The position numbers were made by a program, and so were the translations under genes. The notes under the pieces are model-generated. The model had not been told where the DNA came from. It searched no databases and worked only from the letters and a program-made list of their open reading frames with translations. From positions 2,820,501 through 2,884,500 of the forward strand of contig JARHVA010000316.1 of assembly GCA_037957365.1 (NCBI GenBank): a DNA stretch of 64,000 nucleotides, in the 5' to 3' direction. This document shows positions 33,801 through 43,900 of the stretch, piece by piece. Position 1 is the first letter of the stretch; each line of letters opens with the position of its first letter. Origin of the DNA: Torreya grandis. Lineage: Eukaryota > Streptophyta > Pinopsida > Cupressales > Taxaceae.

Positions 33801-34372
33801 GTCATTACGAATAAATATTTATTAGGAGAGGAAATTTCATTAACAAGTATCCTTCTTGGATTCTTTATTCAGTTCAAGAGGTTACTTGTTCCCTCCACAT
33901 TGTGAGGGCCTCCCTTGTGCAGAGCAACTTCTATCCATGTTGGCATTGGTCAAGTTTCTTGAGGACAGTGATGGGCGCCCTGATTGAGGTGAGAATGAGA
34001 GCTCATCCTGCATGACCTAAAACTTGTCTTTTGGGGGCTGGATGATAGTATTGATGATCTCTTTCTTCTTCCATCCTCTGAAAGTCATTACAGATAAATA
34101 TTTGTTTGGAGAAGTTATTTCATTCCCAAGTATTCTTCTTGGAGTCTTTATTCAACTCAAGGGGTTACTTGGTCCCTCCCCATTGTGAGGGCCTCCCTTG
34201 TGCAGAGCAACTTCCAACCATGCTGGCATTGGTCAATTTGCTTGAGGTCAGTGATGAGTGCCTTGATTGAGGTGAGAATGACAGCTCATTCCTGCATGAC
34301 CAAAAACTTCTCTCTTTGAGGCTGGATGACAGTATTGAATCATTGATGAGCTCTTTCTTCTTCCATCCTGTC
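33801..34372. repeat. 283-bp tandem duplication near the LINE 3' end
   Basis: GTCATTAC(G/A)(A/G)ATAAATATTT begins both copies, at 33801 and 34084. The copies share TGTGAGGGCCTCCCTTGTGC and most of their length with scattered differences. Neither copy encodes a recognised domain. Confidence 0.85.
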
Positions 34373-34689
34373 AATTTTTGTTGGAGGTATTTATGTTTAC
34401 CCATGAATCTGTACGTTGCAAATCCTTGGATAGTGTTAGCTTATTCCCACCACTTGGAGATGTTTCTCTATAGATGTTAGTGGGATAGCCACAATTTTTT
34501 TTTATTTGGGATGTGATTTTGCTTTGTTTCTGTCAGAGAAAACCAGGCATAATGTAATCAACCAATGGTACGAGAGAGTAGCCTCATTAACTCTCACCTA
34601 TATTTGGAAAAGAGGCTTGAATCATTGATCTGCTATTGTTGGTGTTTTCAATTTCTCTGCTGTGTAATGTCCCACTTTCTGTCTGTTGC

Positions 34690-35333
34690 AACATATGCGT
34701 AAGTTTGGACAAAGCCTAGGTCCGCCTTGGGAATTGAGCAGTTGAGAGAGCAGTAGTTGTTCTTTGATTAAATCCTGAAACGCCTTTTATTTCATTTACA
34801 TCTTTTATTGAATTGAAATCACCGATGAGAATGGGATACTGTGTTGTGAATATTGATATCCATTGAGAGAGTTGTTTTAACATTATTATTCAATTATTGC
34901 CACTAGGAGTCCTAATGTAAATATTGATTACTCCACTATGTATTTTAACTAATTTGAGTAGAAGGCTGCATATATGCCCCAAGGAAAGTGCTGGGTTGAG
35001 TGATGAACATATCTCGAAGGATCCCATTCAAATCACGGTTCTTGTGATAGTACTGTGAAGGGTGTGTTGGCTGCCCCATATTCCAGGAGCTTTGAGATAT
35101 TTCTGCACACTAGATCTACAAATTTCTTGCTGGAGTACCATGTCTATCCCCTCTAATTTTATCTTGTTTCTCAGGAATCGGCATTTATTGGGCATGCCTA
35201 GATCTCTAAATATTCCAAAAGAGAATCCGCATATAGTAAAAGAAGAGGTAGAGGGAGTTGCTCCAATCCCTGGAATTTGTGGTGGGTCTTCTGATTGGAT
35301 TTCCATGATGGTTGCCTCTGGTTCTGTTTTCAT
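34690..35333 (-). pseudogene. LINE ORF2 endonuclease domain
   Basis: The frame at 35028-35333 contains R-N-K-I-K-L-E-G-I-D-M-V-L-Q-Q-E-I, the beginning of an apurinic-type endonuclease where the conserved Glu of Q-E-T/I binds metal. Downstream, in another frame near 34805-34850, P-I-L-I-G-D-F-N-S gives the catalytic G-D-F-N motif. The domain nicks target DNA to prime reverse transcription. Stops and shifts make it non-functional. Confidence 0.65.
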
Positions 35334-36098
35334 GGCTAATATTTTTGTCCTCCTCTTCCATCATTTTTTCAAAGGTACATTAACTTTCTTGCTTTTTTGT
35401 TCGTCAAAGCTTTTGGTTCCCATACTCGCAAATTTTTAGTAGATAGGTTTCTGTGGGAGAGCATTATTGTTTTTTTTTTTTCTTTTGTCATTTTGTTATG
35501 TGTTGTAGGAAACACCCTCCCCACGACTCCTACCTGGGCATGCCTCTGGTACGGGGACATCCCAGAGATGTCCGGAACGTCCGACACTGTTCCGGACGTC
35601 TTTGGGCATTACCGGGACGTTTCCGGCAAGGCTGCAACAACTTGAAGGCAAAAAAATAAAAATAAAATACTCAAAAAACTTTTTAAAAAAACCCTTAATC
35701 GCTGCAAACTCTTTATAAAAGCAGCCCCCTCACGCTAAAGGCCACACCAAAATCCTAACAGTATGTAAATAAAATAAACATTTAAGTATAAGTAAATGTA
35801 AACTTATACTTTAAGTTATATTTTATTTATATACTTTCAGGATGTTTGAGAGTGGTTTCGGATCCTATCATATTTCAGACTTAGTCAGAAGGGTTTCAGA
35901 CTTAGCCATTTTTCAGGGTTTCAAGATTTCAAGGACACATCATAGGAGGTATGAAGTTGCATGAAGGGATGTAGGTATGATAGAATAGTATGAGAACATC
36001 TCTCTCAAAGTGCCCCAAGCCGATCCCACCCCATTCCTTGTTCACCCCTTAAGGCATACACTTTAGGAGATTCAATGAACCGGTGAGCCCCTACGAGA

Positions 36099-36103
36099 GA
36101 AAG
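36099..36103. repeat. Target-site duplication GAAAG (left)
   Basis: GAAAG precedes the left LTR, and the identical GAAAG follows the right LTR at 39747-39751, a perfect 5-bp duplication that fixes both borders of the element. Confidence 0.9.
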
Positions 36104-36641
36104 TGTAATATTCCAAATCAAAATATTTTACATTAATTTGGTTTTCTCAAAAAATCTATTTTTTATAAATATAAATATTGCATTTAAAATAATATATTAA
36201 ATAAAATATAAGTCCACAACGGGTTTCGTCCTTGGGTTGTTATAATCACAAGGGTTTTTGTCCTTGAGAGTGGTTGTATAGCATGATGCTTATACGAGTT
36301 AGATGATTGAATTCATAATCGGATGCTTGTAATACTTCCACATCTCTTCTCCGTTATATAGCCTTTAAAAACTTCTCACAAAGGAGGTGTCCCATCCAAG
36401 AGGCACCTCTTCACCAAAAGATGTGACCGTTGACACATTCGTCGACATTTCCGTTCACTTTTGGCAACAATTCTATTTGACACTTCCGTTCACTTCTGAC
36501 AACAATTTCGTTTGACATTTACATTCATATCCATTTAATGACTACCATATTAAATGGCAGCGCTGCTCCTTGGCAACGATTTCTTCAGGTGAAATGGCAG
36601 CGCCTCTCCTTGAATTCAGTGATCTCCTTGGGGATATTACA
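36104..36641 (-). repeat. 3' LTR of the cargo element
   Basis: Plus-strand ends TGTAATATTCC and GGGGATATTACA, 538 bp, matching 39208-39746 throughout. It contains a block from about 36325 to 36500 (ATGCTTGTAATACTTCC through the TATA box and CATTTCCG-like repeats) that is also in the LTRs of the GAG-only element at 7193 and 9867. Confidence 0.9.
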
Positions 36642-36834
36642 GACTTCCCTGCCTCAAATTGTTTGTCCTCGAGCAATTGCAAATTGGAATGTTCAAGAAG
36701 GCTCCTCCCCACATTGCATCTTCTATTGACAATCCAGAAGTAGAAGGATCATATGAACTCCATGCGAGCAAATACCGTATGACAACCTCAATCTCATTGG
36801 GAACCATCAAAATGTCAGAAAAGTTTGTATACAT
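36642..36834 (-). pseudogene. Chromodomain and pol tail remnant of a chromovirus
   Basis: On the minus strand, E-V-V-I-R-Y-L-L-A-W is followed about 13 codons later by S-I-E-D-A-M-W. After a one-base frame change come S-L-L-E-H-S-N-L-Q-L-L-E-D-K-Q-F. The autonomous chromovirus in this window has I-T-E-Y-L-V-R-W, L-E-D-A-T-W and I-L-E-H-P-N-L-Q-L-L-E-N-K-Q-F in the same order. This is the chromodomain, which in complete elements guides integration to chromatin. It ends at the LTR with the purine-rich GAGGCAGGGAAGTC as polypurine tract. Confidence 0.75.
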
Positions 36835-36837
36835 TTT

Positions 36838-38280
36838 CTATGAGACAATTTTACAAAGAACCAACACTCTGAAATCTTTAGGTTTCTTGTTTTCACTCAA
36901 CAGTGAAGGATAGTAGAAAAAATATGAATAGCTCTTGTCAATCGAGAGGTGGATGGAAACATTTCCAGTGGACATGTACTTTATCTTACACAAACCCTTT
37001 AAGCCATTGCTTATGATAGAGTACCAAGTACATGTAGAATTTCCATGGAAGGCAAACATGAATTCCGTAGTGGTATTGAGTTGATCCAAATTTGTCTCTT
37101 TCAAAGTCATAGAAAATTGCAAAGTCATAAACGCATGCTTCGTTAATACTATCATATTTACAATCCCTTTGTAGCCATGATATACCCAACTTCACCATTA
37201 ATTTAATCTTGTTGCAATACGGTTGCATTTCTAGAAGCGAGGAACATGAATCTATTATCTGCTTTTTTGGTACACCCATCTCTTCAAATTTGAATCTATT
37301 ATCTCCTAGCTGTCGAGCCAGAATTGGGCTACGAGCTAGAGTCATTGTACCCTTAATTTCCATTATCAATGCAACAGTCTCCAAGTTTGGAGTCAAATTC
37401 ACAGAGCACCAAATTAATATTCCTTCTACAAGTGTACTATCATAATAACATGTGAACAAGGCATTCTCACATTCTACCCTAGCATCTTCAGCGAATCTCT
37501 GCACACAAACATGTGATTTTTGTTGTAGCTGCTCACGACCTTGGCTTATGTTATTACGCTTAGTGCACTTGTTTTGTTCAAAGATTTGCACTATGTTGTT
37601 CAGTACTTTGGTCATGTAGTCGGAATCAATTCTCACTTGTATACGTGACTTTCCTTTTTGAATTTATCTTACATTCGAAGGAAAATTTGCCTCTTTAGAT
37701 ATATTTGAAGAAGCATAGTCTATGATAACTATGTACTTCTTATTAGACATTACTCCACGCCATAAGTCAACTTGTATGTTAATAGCCACTTCTAGAACCT
37801 TTCTACAAACATCCCGCAAAGAGCGACATACTTTAATATGTAATCTAGAAGCTTCTTGTATCATAGAGTTACCCAATTTCCCATCAATCCCAACAACCAT
37901 ATTGATGCTTGATATCTCAGCTTGAATGACATCAAGATGTACAACAGATGGATCTCTGTCCCTGTAACCATGCCATTCAAACTTGTTCTTTGTTTTTAAA
38001 TATTCCTTCAACATTCTCTCATGGTATTTCGCAACTCCTCTATTACAAATGGCCCTAGCATCCCTATTTGTCCAACTAGCTTCTAAAAACTTTTTGCGAT
38101 CTTGAAATTCTTCTTTCAATTGTTTTTCGCGAATTTCCTTTTGAAAGACTATGGCATGCTTAGCAAGATTGGTTCTTGGGTGTTCACAAAGATGCACAAA
38201 TGTATGATATGTTCTGTCAGACATCAACATAATTTGTTGTTGTTCAATTTCTTCCCTTAACCGCTTTTGAACATATAATA
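36838..38280 (-). pseudogene. Cargo ORF, C-terminal part, family unknown
   Basis: One minus-strand frame runs from about 38280 to 36986 with a single stop (TAA at 37664-37666) and continues in a shifted frame to about 36838. The first part is helical and charged (R-L-R-E-E-I-E-Q-Q-Q, later K-E-I-R-E-K-Q-L-K-E-E-F), likely a coiled coil. The second part (37010-37640) has mixed globular composition with Cys, Trp and Tyr. The frame looks like a normal cellular protein with no introns. I could not identify the family; possible links to chromatin or SMC-hinge-like proteins were considered and not supported. Confidence 0.5.
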
Positions 38281-38600
38281 AACGGAGCTTGCATTCTTCA
38301 ATTTGGAGTGTTTGAACAAGTTCGGATCTAATCGCATTCCAACTAATGCCATTCCCAAAAGTGAATTTGATACTTGCTTTTTCTCACCATAATCACTGAA
38401 AAAAAATTCTGCATACTCTTTATGAAGCATGATTTGTCTTCTACTTGAATGCATGCATAGTTGTGGATTTCCATCTTTGTTAGCAATTATATGCCTTGTC
38501 TCTTTATTCAAAAATAGAGTGTCGGGATCTCGTTTGGCTGCCACCAAAGTTTGGCCTCTAATTTCATTTTTTAAACCAATTGTTAGTTTGATATGTAGAG
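38257..38600 (-). pseudogene. Cargo ORF, middle part
   Basis: Protein-like minus-strand sequence continues upstream of the coiled coil, through a frameshift near 38280, with L-K-N-E-I-R-G-Q-T-L-V-A-A-K-R-D and, further on, F-L-N-K-E-T-R-H-I-I-A-N-K-D-G. The frame is open past the first Met/Val near 38547 to about 38600 (F-T-L-H-I-K-L-T-I-G-L). Beta-like hydrophobic alternation suggests a folded domain. No motif I know. Confidence 0.45.
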
Positions 38601-38698
38601 TAAATTTATTAGTTTGATACTAATGCTGAAACAACTTGATCTTGATGTTGGGTAGATGGTGGTGGCCCAATGCATCGGAATATATCTGGTGGTATGGT

Positions 38699-39169
38699 TC
38701 ATCTACGTTTAAATGGTTTGGAAGCCAATATTTGAACTCTAAACACAATAAGCTCCTCCAATTCATCTTTTGCTATGGATAGCTGAGAATCATGGCTACA
38801 ATTAAGTTTTTTATTACACTCCTCCATAAACTTTTTTGCTCCAGTATTCTGTGACTTTGACTCCTGATTTTCCCATATTCTATCAATTATTTTGGTTGGC
38901 TCTCCATCTTGTTTATTTTTAAGACCGTAGCCCATGATATCTTGTTGATAGTGTGCATTAATTAGACAATCGCTTGGTTTATTAAACTTAGAACTTGTGT
39001 TCGGGGAACAATCCTCAAGACCTCTCTCTTGCACACACTGAAGTTTATCTTCGTTCTGATGCAAACAACACATATCATCCTCTGAAAAAGAGATTTCTTT
39101 TCGAATGTCTGCTGAAAGGGCGTTGTACAACTCAAAACTATCCATAATTTCCTTATGTAGTGACCCCAT
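38699..39169 (-). CDS. Cargo ORF, N-terminal part
   Basis: A 156-codon minus-strand frame begins at a Met about 30 bases inside the PBS: M-G-S-L-H-K-E-I-M-D-S-F-E-L-Y-N. It is acidic and serine-rich and ends with L-E-E-L-I-V-F-R-V-Q-I-L-A. A start so close to the PBS is where gag would begin in a normal element, which suggests that the cargo replaced gag. A different frame continues the protein from about 38600. The protein is not recognised. Confidence 0.45.
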   Translation of the reverse strand: MGSLHKEIMDSFELYNALSADIRKEISFSEDDMCCLHQNEDKLQCVQERGLEDCSPNTSSKFNKPSDCLINAHYQQDIMGYGLKNKQDGEPTKIIDRIWENQESKSQNTGAKKFMEECNKKLNCSHDSQLSIAKDELEELIVFRVQILASKPFKRR

Positions 39170-39195
39170 GGTTCATAAGTTGGCAAGAAAAACAA

Positions 39196-39207
39196 CTATG
39201 ATACCAC
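39196..39207 (-). other. Primer binding site of the cargo element
   Basis: The minus strand reads GTGGTATCATAG at the inner border of the 5' LTR. TGGTATCATAG matches the initiator-tRNA-Met site TGGTATCAGAGC except for one substitution and the last base. Confidence 0.75.
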
Positions 39208-39746
39208 TGTAATATTCCAAATCGGAATATTTTACATTAATTTGGTTTTCTCAAAAAACCTATTTTTTTATAAATATAAATATTGCATTTAAAATAATAA
39301 ATTAAATATAATATAAGTCCACAAGGGGTTTCGTCCTTGGGCTGTTATAATCACAAGGGTTTTCGTCCTTGAGAGTGGTTGTATAGCATGACGCTTATAC
39401 GAGTTAGATGATTGAATGCATAATTGGATGCTTGTAATACTTCCACATCTCTTCTCCCTTATATAACCTTTAAAAACTTCTCACAAAGGAGGTGTCCCAT
39501 CCAAGAGGCACCTCTTCACCAAAAGATGTGACCGTTGACATTTCTGTCGACATTTCCATTCACTTCCGGCAACAATTCCGTTTGACACTTTCATTCACTT
39601 CCGACAACAACTCCGTTTGACATTTCTGTTCACATCCGTTTAATGACTGCCGTATTAAATCGCAGCACTGCTCCTTGGCAGCGATTTCTTCAGGTGAAAT
39701 GGCAGCGCCTCTCCTTGAATTCAGCGATCTCCTTGGGGATATTATA
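39208..39746 (-). repeat. 5' LTR of the cargo element
   Basis: Partner of 36104-36641, 539 bp. Its right end is ATTATA where the other LTR has ATTACA, a single C to T change; the following GAAAG confirms the border. The two LTRs differ by scattered substitutions. Confidence 0.9.
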
Positions 39747-40129
39747 GAAAGCGTCAGTAAATGATAAAGTTGAAAAATAATGGGAGTGGCATTCATGATT
39801 TTAAGGGCAATCGAGATGATTTATTCTAGATTTGAATGTACATTTTGTCTTTGAAGTAATGAATGAATGAATATTATATATTTTTAAGTATTTATCTTTT
39901 ATAGACAAATATTTTCATACTATGTAGTTTCAAGAGTTTTACTAAAAAAATGCGTAATATATATATATACAGACGTACCCACGACATATCCAAATCAAGG
40001 TTTTTGAAAAATGGCATATCTGCGTACCCGAGACGTCCCCGTACCCGTACCCAAACACCATAGAATTTTTTCACTTTGAGCCAAGTATAAGTACTTGTTT
40101 TGAAAGAAAAGGCATTTGGCATCTGTGTT

Positions 40130-41640
40130 TTACATTTTTTCTTTTGATTGATTGGTCAAGGATAGTTGTGGTGGATTCTGAGAGCTATTGTCTTTGGAGT
40201 CCGAGACAAACCCTATGTCTATTTCTTAGTCTTCCAGAGCTGCAAAGGTATTTCCCTGAAGGATGGGATCTAATTTGTGGAGATCTTTTACCTTTTCTAG
40301 CATAAGCTCGTTGATATTTGTTCTCATCTAATTTCTCTTTACTTTCCATTGGAGTAGAGCTTTGTGTTGTTGGGACTGCCTGTTTGTGATTTTGTTGTGT
40401 TGATTCTTATTCTGCTGTTTTGCAGGTTGCAATGAATCTTTTGTAGCATTTCGATGATATGTGATTTCCCATGAAGATAAAAAAATGCAACACATGCCCG
40501 TGTTCATGGCAGATGCTGCACTAGAAGAGCAGTTTCTCAAAGTCAATGTATTGCTTCCAATCACTCCCACTGTGTCCAAAATCAGTGGACCAGATGGTGG
40601 TTATTCGAGGTTTAAATTGACACAAATTTGAACGTAGTTGAGCACACCCAGATTCCTTAAGAAATCTGAGGCTGTAATATATTCCTAATGGCATTCCCAA
40701 TATTTTGCAGAAGGTTGTCTTACTAGTATTTACTTAGAAGGGGAAGGCGGACCCAAAAAAGGACAGTTGTGGGCATAGTTACCAAGTTCAGAAATCCAGA
40801 TCCGTTCGGGAGGGCAAAAAAAATACAAAATCCGGAATTCTTGAAAAAAATCGAAAAAAATTGGCCCAGAATATATACGCGTGTGAGCATAATTTTATAT
40901 TTATACAAAATTGACAAATACAATAAAAAACATTAATAAAATAATATAAAATGTTAATATTATATGATATTTATGGTTTCTGGGCATTTTTTGCATAGAA
41001 AACATAAAATAATTTAATTTGAAAAAAAAGGACCGACCTAGACGAACTTTTCTGGTTGGCCATAAAATCCAAATCCGGCCGGATTTTGTGCAAATCTAGC
41101 TAAATTTGGTAACTATGGTTCTGAGAGATCTTCAGTGGGCTTGAAAGTTGGAACTCAATGCTTCATGAGGAGTCATCATGATTTCCTCATAAACCACGGA
41201 CCCCTTGGAAGGTTTGGTCTTCTTCTTGTCTGGAAGAGAATACAACCAAGAAATATATTCAAGGCGTCGTCGTTGTTTCCATTGATCCCATGGATCTCCA
41301 GTTTGTACTAACCCAAGCTCTTGTTTTCAGGCCTAGGAAGGCACCCATAACCCTGCAGATTAAATTTTTTTCTTTTAATGACCACAATTGATGTTCCATC
41401 TCTTCTACAAATAATGATACTTTAGTGGGTGTGTCCAACCTGAGATAATAACCATTTTGGTTCTTGATTGCAAAGTTTGGCTTTGTGATGGCTTTTTGGG
41501 CATGTAATTGTAGAATAGTTTTCAGATCTTCTATGCAGGTCTGACCTGGATCATTTGAAACTGCTGATCTGAAGTTAGGATGTGTGCTAGAGGGAGATGG
41601 GGACTAGGATGAGGCCATGGCCTCCCAAAACAGGTTGCTT
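40130..41640 (-). pseudogene. LINE ORF1 (gag-like) remnant
   Basis: From an ATG near 41622 the minus strand encodes a Ser/Pro-rich start. A frame free of stops for about 110 codons follows, including L-W-S-L-K-E-K-N-L-I-C-R-V-M-G-A-F, the pattern of the DUF4283-type domain found at the start of plant LINE ORF1. After the MITE at 40774-41117, shifted frames give W-V-R-L-P-L-L (about 40735) and C-S-I-C-H-E-H-G-H-V (about 40500), the expected single zinc knuckle of ORF1, with its last Cys lost. A Lys-rich linker follows. The protein would bind LINE RNA. Confidence 0.6.
40766..41125. mobile_element. hAT-like MITE, copy 2
   Basis: The element 40774-41117 (344 bp) has the same perfect ends as copy 1, CATAGTTACCAA and TTGGTAACTATG, and matches it along the whole length with small indels. 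Flanks GTTGTGGG and GTTCTGAG agree at 6 of 8 positions, a decayed 8-bp duplication. It interrupts LINE ORF1. Confidence 0.88.
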
Positions 41641-41895
41641 GAGATCAAATCAGCCCTTGGCTGATACGGAAGAAAGCTTGCCGGTTTGGTTAATGGAGGT
41701 TGGATTAGATAGAGGGGAAGGGGTGTGAGGGAGATGGTGGTAGATGGAAATTTTTTACTTCTAGTGTAACATGTTAATGTTATTTGATTAAATTTTGTTC
41801 AAGCCTAAAACATTTCTTCTATAGAAAGAAAGAAGAAAAGATGTTATATTAATGTCCACCAATAACAAAAAATAGCTCAATGGGACTTAAAAAGT

Positions 41896-41980
41896 AAAAT
41901 CTGCATGGTTGCCAAGAGATGGGTATGGATACCAATACACCATTTTTTGAAAAATAGGAGACGACGGTATGGGGAGACAG

Positions 41981-42024
<44 letters not shown>

Positions 42025-42587
42025 GAATTAATAATTATAACTTGAAATTTATTAAAAAAAATAAAAATAAAATATTGTTAAAATTTAAAAACTCAAACTA
42101 AAATGAAATAAATTATTTAGAAAAAAAACATTTAAAACAATAAATAATAATTTATAAAATAAAAACTTTTAATATTTATTAACTTGTGAACATTAAAAAC
42201 ATGGAACATTTTTTTTTTTTTTAAATGGCAGTGTCGCGAATGGCAATGCCTAGAACCGGTGTTAACGGCAATGCCCTGCATTGTCGTTCACGGCAGTGCC
42301 ATGCAATGCCGTGAACACTCATTTTAAAAAAACACTACAAATGACCACTACAAACTACCTTTAGGGTTTACTGCTCATTTTTTACTACTCAGACTATGTT
42401 ATTTATTGCTCAAACTATGTTTCTTGTGTTTAGGGACACGATTTTTCGATGCGAGATGGGTTGTGAGATGTGGGAACGGACAGGATAACGTTTTTTGGCA
42501 CGAGAGATGTCTTTGTACCCATCTCCTGTACCCAAAATGCGCCTAGGGGGTGGGGGATGCGTCTCCTTGCAACACTAAAAATCTGTC
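41896..42587. mobile_element. GAGACGGGTAC MITE-like family, copy 2, with 8-bp duplication
   Basis: The element 41904-42579 (676 bp) starts CATGGTTGCCAAGAGA and ends TCTCCTTGCAACACTA, imperfect inverted ends, and is flanked on both sides by AAAATCTG (41896-41903, 42580-42587). It is the reverse complement arrangement of copy 1, with an (AT)n run at 41983-42018. The 8-bp duplication fits a hAT-type non-autonomous element. It sits inside a LINE end whose sequence is continuous across it. Confidence 0.8.
41983..42018. repeat. (AT)n microsatellite
   Basis: Eighteen AT units inside the MITE; the corresponding place in copies 1 and 3 also holds a shorter (TA)n run. Confidence 0.95.
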
Positions 42588-42739
42588 ATAAACGAGAAGT
42601 CCTAGGAGAAAAGACCCTAGGTTATGAAAATTAACTAGACACAAGGTATAGAATAAGGGGAAAAAGTAAGAGGAGATAAACCTAAAGTGGTTATAGCCCA
42701 ATCCAATAAAACATAGTACAAGTATAAATAGCCCTATGA

Positions 42740-43900
42740 AGGAAGGAACGTATTAAGAAATTTCCGCACTTTGACAATATTGTATTATTTCCAAGTTTTC
42801 CTGATTTCTCAACCTCATAATTCTCAAATTAAAATCCATAATTTAAATATATGGGTTATGCTATTTAAATGATGCACATATATTTGATAGGGATTAATTC
42901 TTTATTTAATTAAATATGTTGCAATGGATAAATGTGACCATTTACTTAAATTAGTTTAAACAAAAAGTAATGAGTGAATGAGAATTAAAAGTTTTTCCAA
43001 GCTTTTAATATTAAAATAGTCAAAGAACTCAAGTGGAGTAAATTTGGATGAAACCTTTATTTAGGCTAATTACTTGGAGATAAAGCTTTAAGTAGGAGTA
43101 GGGCATGAATGGATTATTTTTAATCCTTAAACGTGGCTTTAAATCTATTCTTAGACAAAAACAGGTGATCAGTGCATCTATTTCTGGAATGCACTCAAGG
43201 GTTCTTATCAATCCTCAACCACAAATTTCAGAGATAAGGATAAAAACAAAACAAAATCAATTGATTTATCCTAAACAGCATGGCTCTTATCTTGGCACTC
43301 TGTTTTGAGATCAGAAAACTATTTTTAGGTTGATTACTTGCACAACACTCTTCTTTTTTCTCTTCTGAATTGTAATAAATAAAGAGTTTCTCTATATTCT
43401 ATCATCATTACTCTTTGAAGTAGCTTGAATTCCTGTTTTCTTTCTCGAATGTCTTAGCCTTAGATGTCAGATTTATGTGAGTGTTCAAGTACCTCTTCAA
43501 GCAATTATAAGTGTGTATCATTTTCAGCAACATATAAAAGGTGTTGTGCATTCTTGTGCCTTCAGCCTTCTTCCTGCTTAATAACCTCATTGCCGCATTC
43601 AGGTTATTTTCTTACCACTTATACATTGATGAACTGTGTTTCTAATTTGCTTGCATATCTAAGATGTTTTTAGGCTAGCCTAAGACAAAAGAGTAGATCA
43701 AACCCATTCTGGTGCATCACCACAGTTATAGTTTCTTTTCACTTTCCCTATTCCTTCTACAAGTTTTAGGATAGCATTAGAATTAGCAGAACCAGCTGTC
43801 TCCGGAGATTGTACTTGTTAATAGGCACTCACACACCTAAGTACTTTCAATGTTATGCTTGATATTGTGGGAAACATAGATCAGACATACCAAAGTATTA
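42740..43900. other. AT-rich insertion of unknown kind
   Basis: No coding motif on either strand. It separates the 3' end from the coding part of the (TTTC)n LINE, so it was probably inserted later. It may be an LTR or a MITE, but I could not find ends or a duplication. Confidence 0.3.

Larger units (their letters stand above)
36104..39746 (-). mobile_element. Non-autonomous LTR element with chromovirus pol tail and foreign cargo ORF
   Basis: LTRs at 36104-36641 and 39208-39746 are flanked by a perfect GAAAG duplication. On the minus strand the interior begins with an initiator-Met-type PBS and ends with the last part of a chromovirus chromodomain frame and a purine-rich tract. In between are about 2.3 kb of coding-like sequence with no gag, protease, RT, RNase H or integrase motif. 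The element must have been mobilised in trans, plausibly by a relative of the chromovirus at 46556, which shares its pol tail, PBS and LTR termini. Confidence 0.85.
35516..40065. mobile_element. GAGACGGGTAC MITE-like family, copy 3, split by an LTR element
   Basis: GGTACGGGGACATCCCAGAGATGTCC at 35550-35580 resembles the left end of copy 1 at 25920, and GTACCCGAGACGTCCCCGTACCCG with an upstream (TA)n run at 39958-40060 resembles its right end. The 3.6 kb LTR element lies between them. On either side of the pair the LINE reading frame continues, so I infer a MITE within the LINE and the LTR element within the MITE. Exact borders were not resolved. Confidence 0.45.
33391..41815 (-). mobile_element. 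Minus-strand LINE with poly(A) tail, heavily invaded
   Basis: The 3' end is the T-run at 33393-33400 on the plus strand, preceded on the minus strand by TTATATAATACAATATT and CTTTATCAAAAC, a typical plant L1-like end. Going upstream come a 283-bp tandem duplication, the endonuclease part of ORF2 (about 34690-35333), and ORF1 (about 40130-41640). MITE sequence and an LTR element (36104-39746) are inserted between ORF1 and ORF2, and a MITE (40774-41117) within ORF1. RT motifs were not found between endonuclease and tail, so the copy has an internal deletion. Target duplications for the LINE itself were not identified. Confidence 0.6.

Noticed and set aside
35453..35659. Plus-strand ORFs near 35397-35659
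   Set aside because: They arise from a T-run and MITE end sequence; the LINE linker on the minus strand explains the left part better.
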